The notes: generated from the letters alone by a model not told the origin. A stretch of 6,704 bases of DNA from Candidatus Curtissbacteria bacterium (GCA_016195765.1 JACPYZ010000048.1:1-6704), one strand, 5' to 3'; shown: positions 1-5,553, counted from the stretch's first letter. A program made the numbers and translations.

Positions 1-233
1 ATTGTATATGGAGAAACAATTTCTGGATCGCTATCTGCGGCTTCTTCTATTTCGCCAGTGGTGATTCCATGAGGATAAAAGTTGCCACCGGAATATTTAT
101 CGTTCGCTTGGAGATCAAAAATATCCCCTGTCATTTTTGCCGCATCGATTAAGATTGGCAATATTTCTTTTTCGTCAGGTTTGAGGTTGGCAAAAGCAGC
201 TTTTTCTACTTTGAATAAAATAGTAGATTGCAT
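1..233 (-). CDS. Probable DPP III (M49)-like peptidase, N-terminal part
   Basis: This is the first 77 codons of a leftward gene that leaves the window at base 1. It starts at ATG 233-231, sharing one base with the greA stop codon (TAATG junction), so translation is probably coupled to greA. The visible protein begins MQSTILFKVEKAAF. It then has an acidic-helical stretch with LPILIDAAKMTGDIF (residues 25-39), followed by GGNFYPHGITTGEIEEA (49-65) and DPEIVSPYT (69-77). The pattern of an 'LP.LI.AA...D.IF' helix, then 'NFYP...T..E', then 'SP(Y/F)T' matches what I remember of the N-terminus of bacterial dipeptidyl-peptidase III-like (family M49) proteins. The catalytic zinc-binding helix would lie outside the window, so the family call rests on the N-terminus alone. 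No signal peptide is seen; a cytoplasmic protein is expected. Confidence 0.55.
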   Translation of the reverse strand, partial: MQSTILFKVEKAAFANLKPDEKEILPILIDAAKMTGDIFDLQANDKYSGGNFYPHGITTGEIEEAADSDPEIVSPYT

Positions 234-703
234 TATTTGATTTTTTTAATTTTGTACTTTGCGCGGACGATTGGGGTAACTACTTCTATTTCTTCTCCTA
301 CTTTTGCCCCTAAAAGGGTGGCACCGAGTGGCGATTCATTACTGATCATTCTTTTTATTGGGTTTGCTTCCATTGTACCTACAATTGTAAATTCATCTTC
401 GTGGCCTTCGACTTCCACAACGACAGTTGAACCGATAACGACAAAATCTGTCTTGTGTTCTTTTTCGATTATTTGATTACGGTGTAAAACTTCTTCTAGT
501 TCTTGGATTCTTGTTTCTAGGAGGCTTTGGGCTTCTTTGGCTGCATCATATTCTGAGTTTTCGGCAAGATCGCCAAATTCGCGAGCATCTTCGATTCTTT
601 TGATTACAGCTGGGCGCTGAATTTTGGAGAGTTCATCATACTCGCTCCTGAGCTGTGCTAAGCCCTCTTTGGTGAGCATGAATTTTTTGGTTCTCTGCAC
701 CAT
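233..703 (-). CDS. greA: Transcription elongation factor GreA
   Basis: GreA binds the RNA polymerase secondary channel and stimulates cleavage of the 3' end of backtracked RNA, releasing stalled complexes. The 156-residue length is normal for the family. Residues about 12-80 form the N-terminal coiled-coil finger, with the tip motif GDLAEN at 44-49. Asp45 and Glu48 correspond to the catalytic acidic pair (D41/E44 in E. coli). The C-terminal FKBP-like domain (about 86-156) contains the family motif SPLGATLLGAKVG (124-136). The ATG at 703 is preferred: it places the acidic tip at the usual distance and has GGGA a few bases upstream. An internal Met9 is the only close alternative. The gene has its own candidate promoter at 723-751 and overlaps the next gene by one base, so the two probably form an operon. 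Confidence 0.97.
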   Translation of the reverse strand: MVQRTKKFMLTKEGLAQLRSEYDELSKIQRPAVIKRIEDAREFGDLAENSEYDAAKEAQSLLETRIQELEEVLHRNQIIEKEHKTDFVVIGSTVVVEVEGHEDEFTIVGTMEANPIKRMISNESPLGATLLGAKVGEEIEVVTPIVRAKYKIKKIK

Positions 704-722
704 GTTTTCCCGACAAGAGCTT

Positions 723-751
723 ATTTTATTGCAAAAATTTTACAAGGTCAA
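723..751 (-). promoter_or_regulatory. Candidate sigma70-type promoter of greA
   Basis: Read on the minus strand, TTGACC (751-746, 5 of 6 matches to TTGACA) is followed by a 17-base spacer and TAAAAT (728-723, 5 of 6 matches to TATAAT). Transcription would start near 716, giving a leader of only about a dozen bases before the greA ATG at 703. It sits back to back with the right-facing promoter at 766-794, with 14 bases between the two -35 boxes. Confidence 0.65.
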
Positions 752-765
752 GGATCTACCTATGG

Positions 766-794
766 TTGACTTCTAAGGACAAAATTACTAAACT
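766..794 (+). promoter_or_regulatory. Candidate right-facing promoter for the 828/866 gene
   Basis: TTGACT (766-771, 5 of 6) and TAAACT (789-794, 4 of 6) are separated by exactly 17 bases. The start of transcription would be near 801, ahead of the ribosome binding site at 815-820. The layout of promoter, short leader, Shine-Dalgarno and ATG at 828 is internally consistent. Confidence 0.5.
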
Positions 795-814
795 CTCTCT
801 TTCATGGACAGATT

Positions 815-820
815 AGGTGG
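815..820 (+). promoter_or_regulatory. Shine-Dalgarno AGGTGG before ATG 828
   Basis: AGGTGG lies 7 bases before an ATG at 828-830, ideal spacing for initiation. The 120-codon ORF that follows begins at 866 in a different frame, and its only nearby purine run (GAGGG, 846-850) is 15 bases away. This site therefore bears directly on which start codon is real. Confidence 0.5.
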
Positions 821-827
821 CTTTTTA

Positions 828-929
828 ATGTCTGCTGACTTTAGCGAGGGTTTGGTTGCTAAATTATGGAAGAACTTGGCGAAACAGTCCAGGCCTTTCT
901 GGAACAAGAAGACGAACAAGTTAATCTAG
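828..929 (+). CDS. Short ORF overlapping the 866 gene: leader ORF or displaced true N-terminus
   Basis: This ORF of 33 codons starts MSADFSEGLVAKL and ends at TAG 927-929. It has the best ribosome binding site in the area and sits directly behind the candidate promoter. It overlaps the start of the 120-codon ORF at 866 in another frame. Its first 13 residues would join smoothly to the 866 protein (…VAKL + MEELGETV…) if a single base were inserted near 864-866, giving a continuous amphipathic helix. After that point its own translation (WKNLAKQSRPFWNKK…) looks arbitrary. It is either a small leader ORF or, more attractively, the true N-terminus put out of frame by a one-base deletion or sequence error. 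Confidence 0.3.
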   Translation: MSADFSEGLVAKLWKNLAKQSRPFWNKKTNKLI

Positions 930-1228
930 AGACTTCTCAACTCCTGTATTATCTTATGGTTGCTGTTGCAGTCTCTAGACAAGGTAGCATTGAGAAATCT
1001 ATAGATCAATTTCGAACTTTGCGTGCGGCAAGAATAGAATTACCAGCAACTCTAGGTTTGGGATTTCGTGAACTTTCAGAAAGTGTTGGTCTTGCACACG
1101 GTGCATGTATGCCCGGATCCTTTTCTGCCGATGTTAATGGCAGAGTTGCAGACGTATTTTTAAAAGTTGATAACTTAATTGAGATCACTGGAAAAGGTAG
1201 TTGGGAAGGAATTTTGGCGAAACTTTAG
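866..1228 (+). CDS. Hypothetical protein of about 120 residues
   Basis: I do not recognise this protein. It begins with an acidic helical segment (MEELGETVQAFLEQEDEQ, 1-18) and a short hydrophobic run LLYYLMVAVAV (26-36), too short to span a membrane. A mixed alpha/beta-looking remainder includes GLGFREL (64-70), GLAHGACMPG (75-84) and a C-terminal VADVFLKVDNLIEI (94-107). There is no signal peptide or obvious metal-binding motif. TAA lies in frame three bases before the ATG, so this frame cannot extend upstream. However, the start lacks a well-placed Shine-Dalgarno, while a strong one serves ATG 828 in another frame. The stop codon overlaps that of the leftward gene at 1225 by four bases. 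The gene is probably real but its N-terminus is uncertain. Confidence 0.6.
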   Translation: MEELGETVQAFLEQEDEQVNLETSQLLYYLMVAVAVSRQGSIEKSIDQFRTLRAARIELPATLGLGFRELSESVGLAHGACMPGSFSADVNGRVADVFLKVDNLIEITGKGSWEGILAKL

Positions 1229-2442
1229 CCGTTTTTTACAGCTTTAAACCCAACTAAATGACAAGGGATTGGTAAAATTTTTCTTTCTATGGCAAGGCCA
1301 TTAATCTCCAAACCTCTACCTGTCTGGACTACATCAAGACCGAGACAACCAGATACACCCTTTAATCTTCTTGTTTGAATACCATAGTTAGTTGAATTGA
1401 CTATTCCGTCAATATCGCCATCTTGCCCAACTACCCAAATATCCACACCGGGAATGGGGTTGGGTTGTTTGCTCGTGTAGTGTCTTTGGTAATTCTCTTG
1501 ATAGACTAGGAAATCACTGCCGCCATCTTGCTGTTGTAAGACAAGCCTTTGCGGGTTAAGTGATCTTGCAAACTCTTTTGCGATCTCTAATTGGTTTTTT
1601 TTGGCTTCAATCAAAACGTGTTGATTTGTGCCTCTAGATGCGAGCATCATTCTTCCTAAATCTGCTCCTGCTCGACCTATTAAGCATAAATATGGGTTTA
1701 CCCACCCGTTTTCTGGTGGAAGCGGAAGAACTAATAGGTCCGCTCGTCTATTATCTATGCCATTCATTGAAAACGTATCTCCACTTTGCATGCTGTCTAT
1801 CGCGGCTTGAAGTTCATTGAAAGGCGCCTGTTTGGGAATTCTTTGACCGTCAATAGTTATGTCTGTGAGTCTATCTAATGAAAAATAACCTGCAATAAAC
1901 TGATCAATAGAACTTACGGCAAGAGTTCTTTTCGCTCTGTCTCTAGTTACCTTGTCTATGGGGTAAAGCAACTCCAAAATTCCTTTTCTTGCAATGACTG
2001 TTGCGCCTCTTGTGGATAGCTCAACCTGGCCACCTGGCAAACTTATGGGCGCACTACTTTGAGCATGTTCTTGCACGTCGCTACTTGCAACTTTATCCAT
2101 TAGTCTTGCAATGCCTGATCCTATCAAAGGAGCTGGAGCAGAAACAGCATCGCTTAGAGCATCAAAAACTACTTGACCATTTGCTTGACCAAAATAATCC
2201 TTAAGGTGGGGGCTGTGAGGAATTATTACTATTCTGGGTCCCTCACCAGGCTGTTCTCTTCGTAAAAAAGCCGGTATGGCTGCTCTCATCAGGTTGGTCA
2301 GCCTTGATTTACTATCCGCTTGAGAAAGATGTTCGCTCCCATTACCAAGATGTCCTCCTGTTAAGGGGATTGGTCCCGATGATCCAATTACAAACTCTCT
2401 CTCTACGACACTTCTTTCGGCCATGGTAAGAGATTCTATCAT
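1225..2442 (-). CDS. Hypothetical protein of about 405 residues
   Basis: I do not recognise this protein. The open frame extends to a TTG at 2511, but that extension runs into the tRNA promoter region. I prefer ATG 2442 (MIESLTMAERSVVERE); ATG 2424 is the other choice, and none of the three has a clear ribosome binding site. It looks soluble, with no signal peptide or membrane segment. From ATG 2442 the visible landmarks are a Gly/Ser-rich N-terminal stretch (GSSGPIPLTGGHLGNGS, about 20-36), a beta-strand-like PRIVIIPHSPH (69-79), LLVLPLPPENGWVNPYLCLIG (about 236-256), DIWVVGQDGDIDGIVNSTNYG (about 334-354), and a final strand-rich segment ending PIPCHLVGFKAVKNG. It is divergent from tRNA-Glu and convergent with the 120-residue gene. 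A weak TATAAG at 2508-2503 could serve as its -10 box, but no -35 is visible. Confidence 0.7.
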   Translation of the reverse strand: MIESLTMAERSVVEREFVIGSSGPIPLTGGHLGNGSEHLSQADSKSRLTNLMRAAIPAFLRREQPGEGPRIVIIPHSPHLKDYFGQANGQVVFDALSDAVSAPAPLIGSGIARLMDKVASSDVQEHAQSSAPISLPGGQVELSTRGATVIARKGILELLYPIDKVTRDRAKRTLAVSSIDQFIAGYFSLDRLTDITIDGQRIPKQAPFNELQAAIDSMQSGDTFSMNGIDNRRADLLVLPLPPENGWVNPYLCLIGRAGADLGRMMLASRGTNQHVLIEAKKNQLEIAKEFARSLNPQRLVLQQQDGGSDFLVYQENYQRHYTSKQPNPIPGVDIWVVGQDGDIDGIVNSTNYGIQTRRLKGVSGCLGLDVVQTGRGLEINGLAIERKILPIPCHLVGFKAVKNG

Positions 2443-2491
2443 AAGTGTTTGAAATTTCCAATGAACCTCGCTTAGGCTTGTTTTTAGGCTG

Positions 2492-2521
2492 TAGACGCCA
2501 ATCTTATACAAAATATATAAT
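2492..2521 (+). promoter_or_regulatory. Candidate tRNA-Glu promoter
   Basis: A perfect TATAAT (2516-2521) lies 15 bases before the tRNA. TAGACG (2492-2497, 4 of 6) stands 18 bases upstream as a possible -35. Transcription would begin near 2528, about nine bases before the mature tRNA 5' end. The site overlaps the TTG-started extension of the leftward 1225 gene, an argument against that extension. Confidence 0.55.
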
Positions 2522-2536
2522 TTGATCCGTTTACTT

Positions 2537-2608
2537 GGCGCTATCGTCTAGTGGTTAGGACGTATGGTTCTCATCCATATAACCGGGGTTCGACTCCCCG
2601 TAGCGCCA
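2537..2608 (+). tRNA. tRNA-Glu (anticodon CUC)
   Basis: The cloverleaf folds fully. The acceptor stem GGCGCTA (2537-2543) pairs with TAGCGCC (2601-2607), and the discriminator is A2608. The D arm has GTC…GAC around TAGTGGTTAG. The anticodon stem TATGG/CCATA (2563-2567/2575-2579) closes the loop TTCTCAT, with anticodon CTC at 2570-2572 reading GAG. The variable loop TAAC has four bases. The T stem CGGGG/CCCCG (2584-2588/2596-2600) carries the loop TTCGACT. The D-arm sequence CGTCTAGTGG is typical of bacterial tRNA-Glu. The discriminator is followed by CCG, so CCA is not encoded and must be added by a nucleotidyltransferase. Confidence 0.96.
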
Positions 2609-2635
2609 CCGCGTCAGAACTGAATATTGCTTATC

Positions 2636-2661
2636 GTCACATTTACTGTCATAAATGTGAC
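2636..2661. repeat. Perfect 10-bp inverted repeat (tRNA terminator or operator)
   Basis: GTCACATTTA (2636-2645) and TAAATGTGAC (2652-2661) are perfect inverted copies around CTGTCA. The repeat begins 28 bases after the tRNA and is followed by a T-rich but interrupted tail (2664-2685), so it may end the tRNA transcript. It also overlaps a possible weak promoter for the downstream gene (TTGCTT 2627-2632, 17-base spacer, CATAAA 2650-2655), which would fit an operator. The sequence alone does not decide between these roles. Confidence 0.6.
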
Positions 2662-2685
2662 TGGTTACTTATTTGTTCTTCCTTT

Positions 2686-2704
2686 CAAAATCCTTCGGAT
2701 TTTG
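2686..2704 (+). promoter_or_regulatory. Leader hairpin before the DUF5667 gene
   Basis: CAAAATCC (2686-2693) and GGATTTTG (2697-2704) form a perfect 8-bp stem with a TTC loop. It ends 13 bases before the ATG at 2718. An alternative pairing joins TTTCAA (2683-2688) to TTGAAA (2706-2711) around a shorter AATCC/GGATT core. No T run follows, so it is not a standard terminator. It occupies the place where a Shine-Dalgarno would lie and may affect translation. Confidence 0.4.
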
Positions 2705-2717
2705 GTTGAAACACTGA

Positions 2718-3401
2718 ATGAGAAAAGTTTTAGTCTGCCTAATATCTATCTTTGTGCTCCTAGGCTCGTACTCGACCGTAATGGCCGAGGATTTTAACTT
2801 GCCTCAGGCTTCTGATGGCGAGATTCACCAGGCTCAAAACAGGCTCGTGCCACTACGTTTTTTGCCAAATCAGCCTTGGTATTTTCTGATTACAGTAAAA
2901 GAAGAAATTGATAGAATTTTTCAACCTTCAAGCGCAAAACGGGCGCAATTCGATCTTATTCTTGCCGGAAAACGTTTAAAAGAAGCATATGCTCTGGTTC
3001 AAAAAGGCGATTTACAAGGATCTTCTAATGCACTTTTGAAATATAGTGAAAGATTAGTTAAATTGGACGAAAATTTAAATCGGGCCAGATCTCAAAACCA
3101 AGAGGTGAACCCACTCGTGCTTGCCATGGCTGAACAGTTTAAAAGCCATGAAGTATTGATCTTTGCAATTAACGATTCTCGCAAAAAACAAGCAAGTGAC
3201 AGTGATCTGGAAAACGCTTTTAAAAAGGCTTTGGGTGCTTTTATCGCATCTGTAAACAATTTGAACCAGATTAAACCCGGAGTCCGTGATCGTTTTAAAT
3301 CTGCAACGGAAAGCGCAAAACCAAATGAATCAACAGATACTGCAGTACCACAGGAAGAGGCACCTAAAAGAACTTATTCTCCCAGAAAGATAATTTATTA
3401 A
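2718..3401 (+). CDS. Secreted DUF5667-domain protein
   Basis: This 227-residue protein has an N-terminal signal peptide: MRK, a hydrophobic core VLVCLISIFVLLG (4-16) and a probable cleavage site after VMA (21-23), with no lipobox cysteine. The mature part matches the DUF5667 pattern known to me. An 'LP..P.YFL…KE.I…F' segment occurs at FLPNQPWYFLITVKEEIDRIF (48-68). It is followed by 'KRA…L…A.KRL.EA.AL...GD' at 74-98 and a helical repeat-like region to about 150. The last 28 residues are polar, rich in Pro, Lys and Arg, and probably disordered. The biochemical function of DUF5667 is not known to me; an extracytoplasmic helical protein is inferred. The start has no clear Shine-Dalgarno. The stop overlaps that of hppA, on the opposite strand, by four bases. 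Confidence 0.8.
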   Translation: MRKVLVCLISIFVLLGSYSTVMAEDFNLPQASDGEIHQAQNRLVPLRFLPNQPWYFLITVKEEIDRIFQPSSAKRAQFDLILAGKRLKEAYALVQKGDLQGSSNALLKYSERLVKLDENLNRARSQNQEVNPLVLAMAEQFKSHEVLIFAINDSRKKQASDSDLENAFKKALGAFIASVNNLNQIKPGVRDRFKSATESAKPNESTDTAVPQEEAPKRTYSPRKIIY

Positions 3402-5431
3402 GCGAGTTGAAAAAGCTTTATAAGAAGCGGAATTAAAAGAATTGCCACAATATTAACGATTTTGATCATTGGGTTTATGGCTGGGCCAGCTGTGTCTTTA
3501 TAAGGATCGCCCACAGTGTCCCCAGTTACAACTGCTTTGTGGGTCTCTGAACCTTTCCCTCCAAAATGGCCTGCTTCCACGTATTTTTTAGCATTATCCC
3601 AAGCAGCGCCACCTGTGGTCATTGAAATTGCGACAAAAATACCAGACACAATTGTACCGATCAAAAGCCCACCAAGCGCTTTCGGGCCAAGTGTTACTCC
3701 TACCAAAATTGGCGCAATAATTGGAATAAGAGCTGGAACAATCATCAGTTGTAAGGCTTTTTTGGTAACAATATCGACTGCTTTGTCGTACTCTGGTTTC
3801 CCTTTGCCACTTAGAATACCGGGGATTTCCTTAAATTGACGCCTGACTTCTACTACTACTGCCCCACCCGCGGAGCCCACAGCTTCCATAGCAAAAGAAG
3901 CAAAAAGATATGGTAATGAAGCCCCTAGTAGAAGACCCACCAAAACACGGGGGTCAGACAAGCTAAATTCCACTTGGACGCCTCTTGCAAGTAGTTCTTG
4001 GGAAAACGCCGCAAATAGCACAAGCGAAGCCAGAGCCGCAGATGCTATTGCATAGCCTTTGGTAATCGCTTTTGTTGTATTTCCAACAGCATCTAAGGGA
4101 TCCGTGATATTGCGAATTTTTGATGGTAAATTAGCCATTTCGGCAATGCCACCAGCGTTGTCGGTAATTGGTCCGTAGGCATCGATTGCAACAATGATAC
4201 CCGTTAGAGAGAGCATGGAAACTGCGGCAATTGCAACACCATAGACGCCTGCCAAAGAGTAAGAGACTAAAATACCGGCACAAATTATAATAATGGGAAA
4301 GAACGTTGATTTCATGGAAATAGCAAGCCCAGCGATTATATTTGTGGCGTGACCCGTGGTTGAAGCTTCAGCAATATGTTTGACCGGACCGTACTTTGTG
4401 CCAGTGTAATATTCTGTGACAAATACCATGAGTAGCGTGACCACAATGCCAACGAGTGATGCAAAATAAATATTGATTGGGTCAAAGAAACCATTTTGGT
4501 TCATCATGATTAGGGTTGCTGGATAAAACCCAAGAGCAGACAAGGCGGACGCCACTATAAGACCAACGTAAAGAGCTCCCATAATACTTTTGTTTCTGGG
4601 TAATTTAACAAAAAGCGTGGAGATTATCGTGGCTATCAAGCCGACGCTACCAAGAACAATTGGATACAAGATTGGACCAATTGCGCTGTGAAAGAAAAGT
4701 GATCCTAAAAGCATTGCAGCAACAAGAGTTACAGCATAAGTTTCAAAAAGATCAGCAGCCATTCCGGCGCAATCTCCGACATTATCCCCAACGTTGTCTG
4801 CAATTGTTGCTGGGTTCCTTGGATCGTCTTCTGGAATATTTGCTTCTGTTTTACCAACCAAATCGGCTCCAACATCTGCGCCTTTGGTGAAAATTCCACC
4901 GCCGAGTCTTGCAAAAATTGAGATTAGCGAACCGCCAAATCCAAGCCCGATTAAACCTTGAACATCACCGGTTGCCCCAAAATAACCTGCAACAGAAAGA
5001 AGTGAGAGGCCAACAACTAGTAAGCCTGTTACTGAACCACCAGCAAAAGCTACAGAAAGAGCATGTCCTAAACCTTTTTTGGCTGCTTCTGCTGTCCTAA
5101 CATTAGCCCTTACAGAAATGTTCATGCCTATAAATCCCGATGCGGCGGATGCAACTGCCCCGATTATGAAACCAATTGCAGTTGGAAGTGATATTGCCTG
5201 CCAAATAACACCAAATAAAATAACGGCGACTATTGCCACCACTGTGTATTGACGCTTGAGATATGCCGATGCGCCTTCTGCGATTGCCTCTGCAATCTCG
5301 CGCATTTTGGGAGTTCCAGTTGGAAGGGCGATTATTTTGAAAGAAGTTAAAACACCATAAAGAATAGCTGCAACTGATGCAGCTAGTGCAAATGGCAGAC
5401 CAAATGCGGGATTAATGCTTAATAAATCCAT
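3398..5431 (-). CDS. hppA: Membrane-bound proton-translocating pyrophosphatase (K+-independent type)
   Basis: This integral membrane enzyme hydrolyses pyrophosphate and pumps protons across the cytoplasmic membrane. Its 677 residues fit the family, with many hydrophobic segments along the whole length (about 16 are usual). Catalytic motifs are intact: the DX7KXE motif at D186/K194/E196, EDDPRNP at 201-207 and the DNVGDNVGD aspartates D212, D216 and D220. The C-terminal GDTVGDPYKDTAGPA is at 637-651. The GNTTKAITKGYAI segment (450-462) has Lys454 and Thr457 where K+-dependent enzymes have Ala and Gly or Ala. By that established rule this is the K+-independent, H+-pumping class. The ATG at 5431 gives the expected N-terminus but has no Shine-Dalgarno, only an AT-rich leader. 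It follows lon in the same direction but is separated by 122 bases containing its own candidate promoter and a structured leader. Confidence 0.98.
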   Translation of the reverse strand: MDLLSINPAFGLPFALAASVAAILYGVLTSFKIIALPTGTPKMREIAEAIAEGASAYLKRQYTVVAIVAVILFGVIWQAISLPTAIGFIIGAVASAASGFIGMNISVRANVRTAEAAKKGLGHALSVAFAGGSVTGLLVVGLSLLSVAGYFGATGDVQGLIGLGFGGSLISIFARLGGGIFTKGADVGADLVGKTEANIPEDDPRNPATIADNVGDNVGDCAGMAADLFETYAVTLVAAMLLGSLFFHSAIGPILYPIVLGSVGLIATIISTLFVKLPRNKSIMGALYVGLIVASALSALGFYPATLIMMNQNGFFDPINIYFASLVGIVVTLLMVFVTEYYTGTKYGPVKHIAEASTTGHATNIIAGLAISMKSTFFPIIIICAGILVSYSLAGVYGVAIAAVSMLSLTGIIVAIDAYGPITDNAGGIAEMANLPSKIRNITDPLDAVGNTTKAITKGYAIASAALASLVLFAAFSQELLARGVQVEFSLSDPRVLVGLLLGASLPYLFASFAMEAVGSAGGAVVVEVRRQFKEIPGILSGKGKPEYDKAVDIVTKKALQLMIVPALIPIIAPILVGVTLGPKALGGLLIGTIVSGIFVAISMTTGGAAWDNAKKYVEAGHFGGKGSETHKAVVTGDTVGDPYKDTAGPAINPMIKIVNIVAILLIPLLIKLFQLA

Positions 5432-5457
5432 AAATTGATAATAAAATTAAACTTTGG

Positions 5458-5508
5458 TATTGCGATACGCTCATTGAAATTTGGTCGTTTCAATAGTACT
5501 TCGCAATA
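5458..5508 (-). promoter_or_regulatory. Nested inverted repeat in the lon-hppA spacer
   Basis: Outer arms TATTGCGA (5458-5465) and TCGCAATA (5501-5508) are perfect inverted copies. Inside them ATTGAAA (5473-5479) and TTTCAAT (5488-5494) form a second stem, with 7- and 6-base internal gaps and an 8-base loop. With the candidate promoter just upstream, the fold would sit at the extreme 5' end of the hppA messenger, about 26 bases before the ATG. The bases after it (minus strand) are CCAAAG and then a T-rich run with interruptions, so a role as lon terminator is also possible. Confidence 0.45.
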
Positions 5509-5513
5509 GGGGT

Positions 5514-5543
5514 AATATATACAATAGCCACTTACAAAAGCAA
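5514..5543 (-). promoter_or_regulatory. Candidate hppA promoter
   Basis: On the minus strand TTGCTT (5543-5538, 4 of 6) is followed by TATATT (5519-5514, 5 of 6) with an 18-base spacer, or by the overlapping TATATA (5521-5516) with a 16-base spacer. Transcription would start near 5507 and give a leader of about 75 bases that consists largely of the nested inverted repeat. Confidence 0.4.
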
Positions 5544-5553
5544 GTAGAATTGG

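Noticed and set aside
846..850. GAGGG as the ribosome binding site for ATG 866
   Set aside because: The 15-base distance is too long; AGGTGG at 815-820 with ATG 828 is far better.
861..867. Programmed -1 frameshift site joining the 828 and 866 frames
   Set aside because: AAATTAT does not fit the X XXY YYZ pattern in the reading frame, and no downstream stimulator is evident.
1217..1237. Intrinsic terminator formed by GGC…GCC followed by T6
   Set aside because: Only three stem pairs with a mismatched interior; too weak to annotate.
2584..2608. tRNA-Glu 3' end as an integration attachment site
   Set aside because: I see no second copy of the tRNA 3' end, no integrase and no mobile-element genes in the window.
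3516..5100. Several open frames on the plus strand inside hppA (for example 3516-3839, 4660-4890, 4909-5100)
   Set aside because: They lie antisense to an unambiguous, fully conserved pyrophosphatase gene and have low-complexity or arbitrary translations; they are shadows.
233..5431. Alternative genetic code (UGA as glycine)
   Set aside because: No gene stop is TGA, but the long, glycine-rich hppA has no in-frame TGA, so recoding is not supported.
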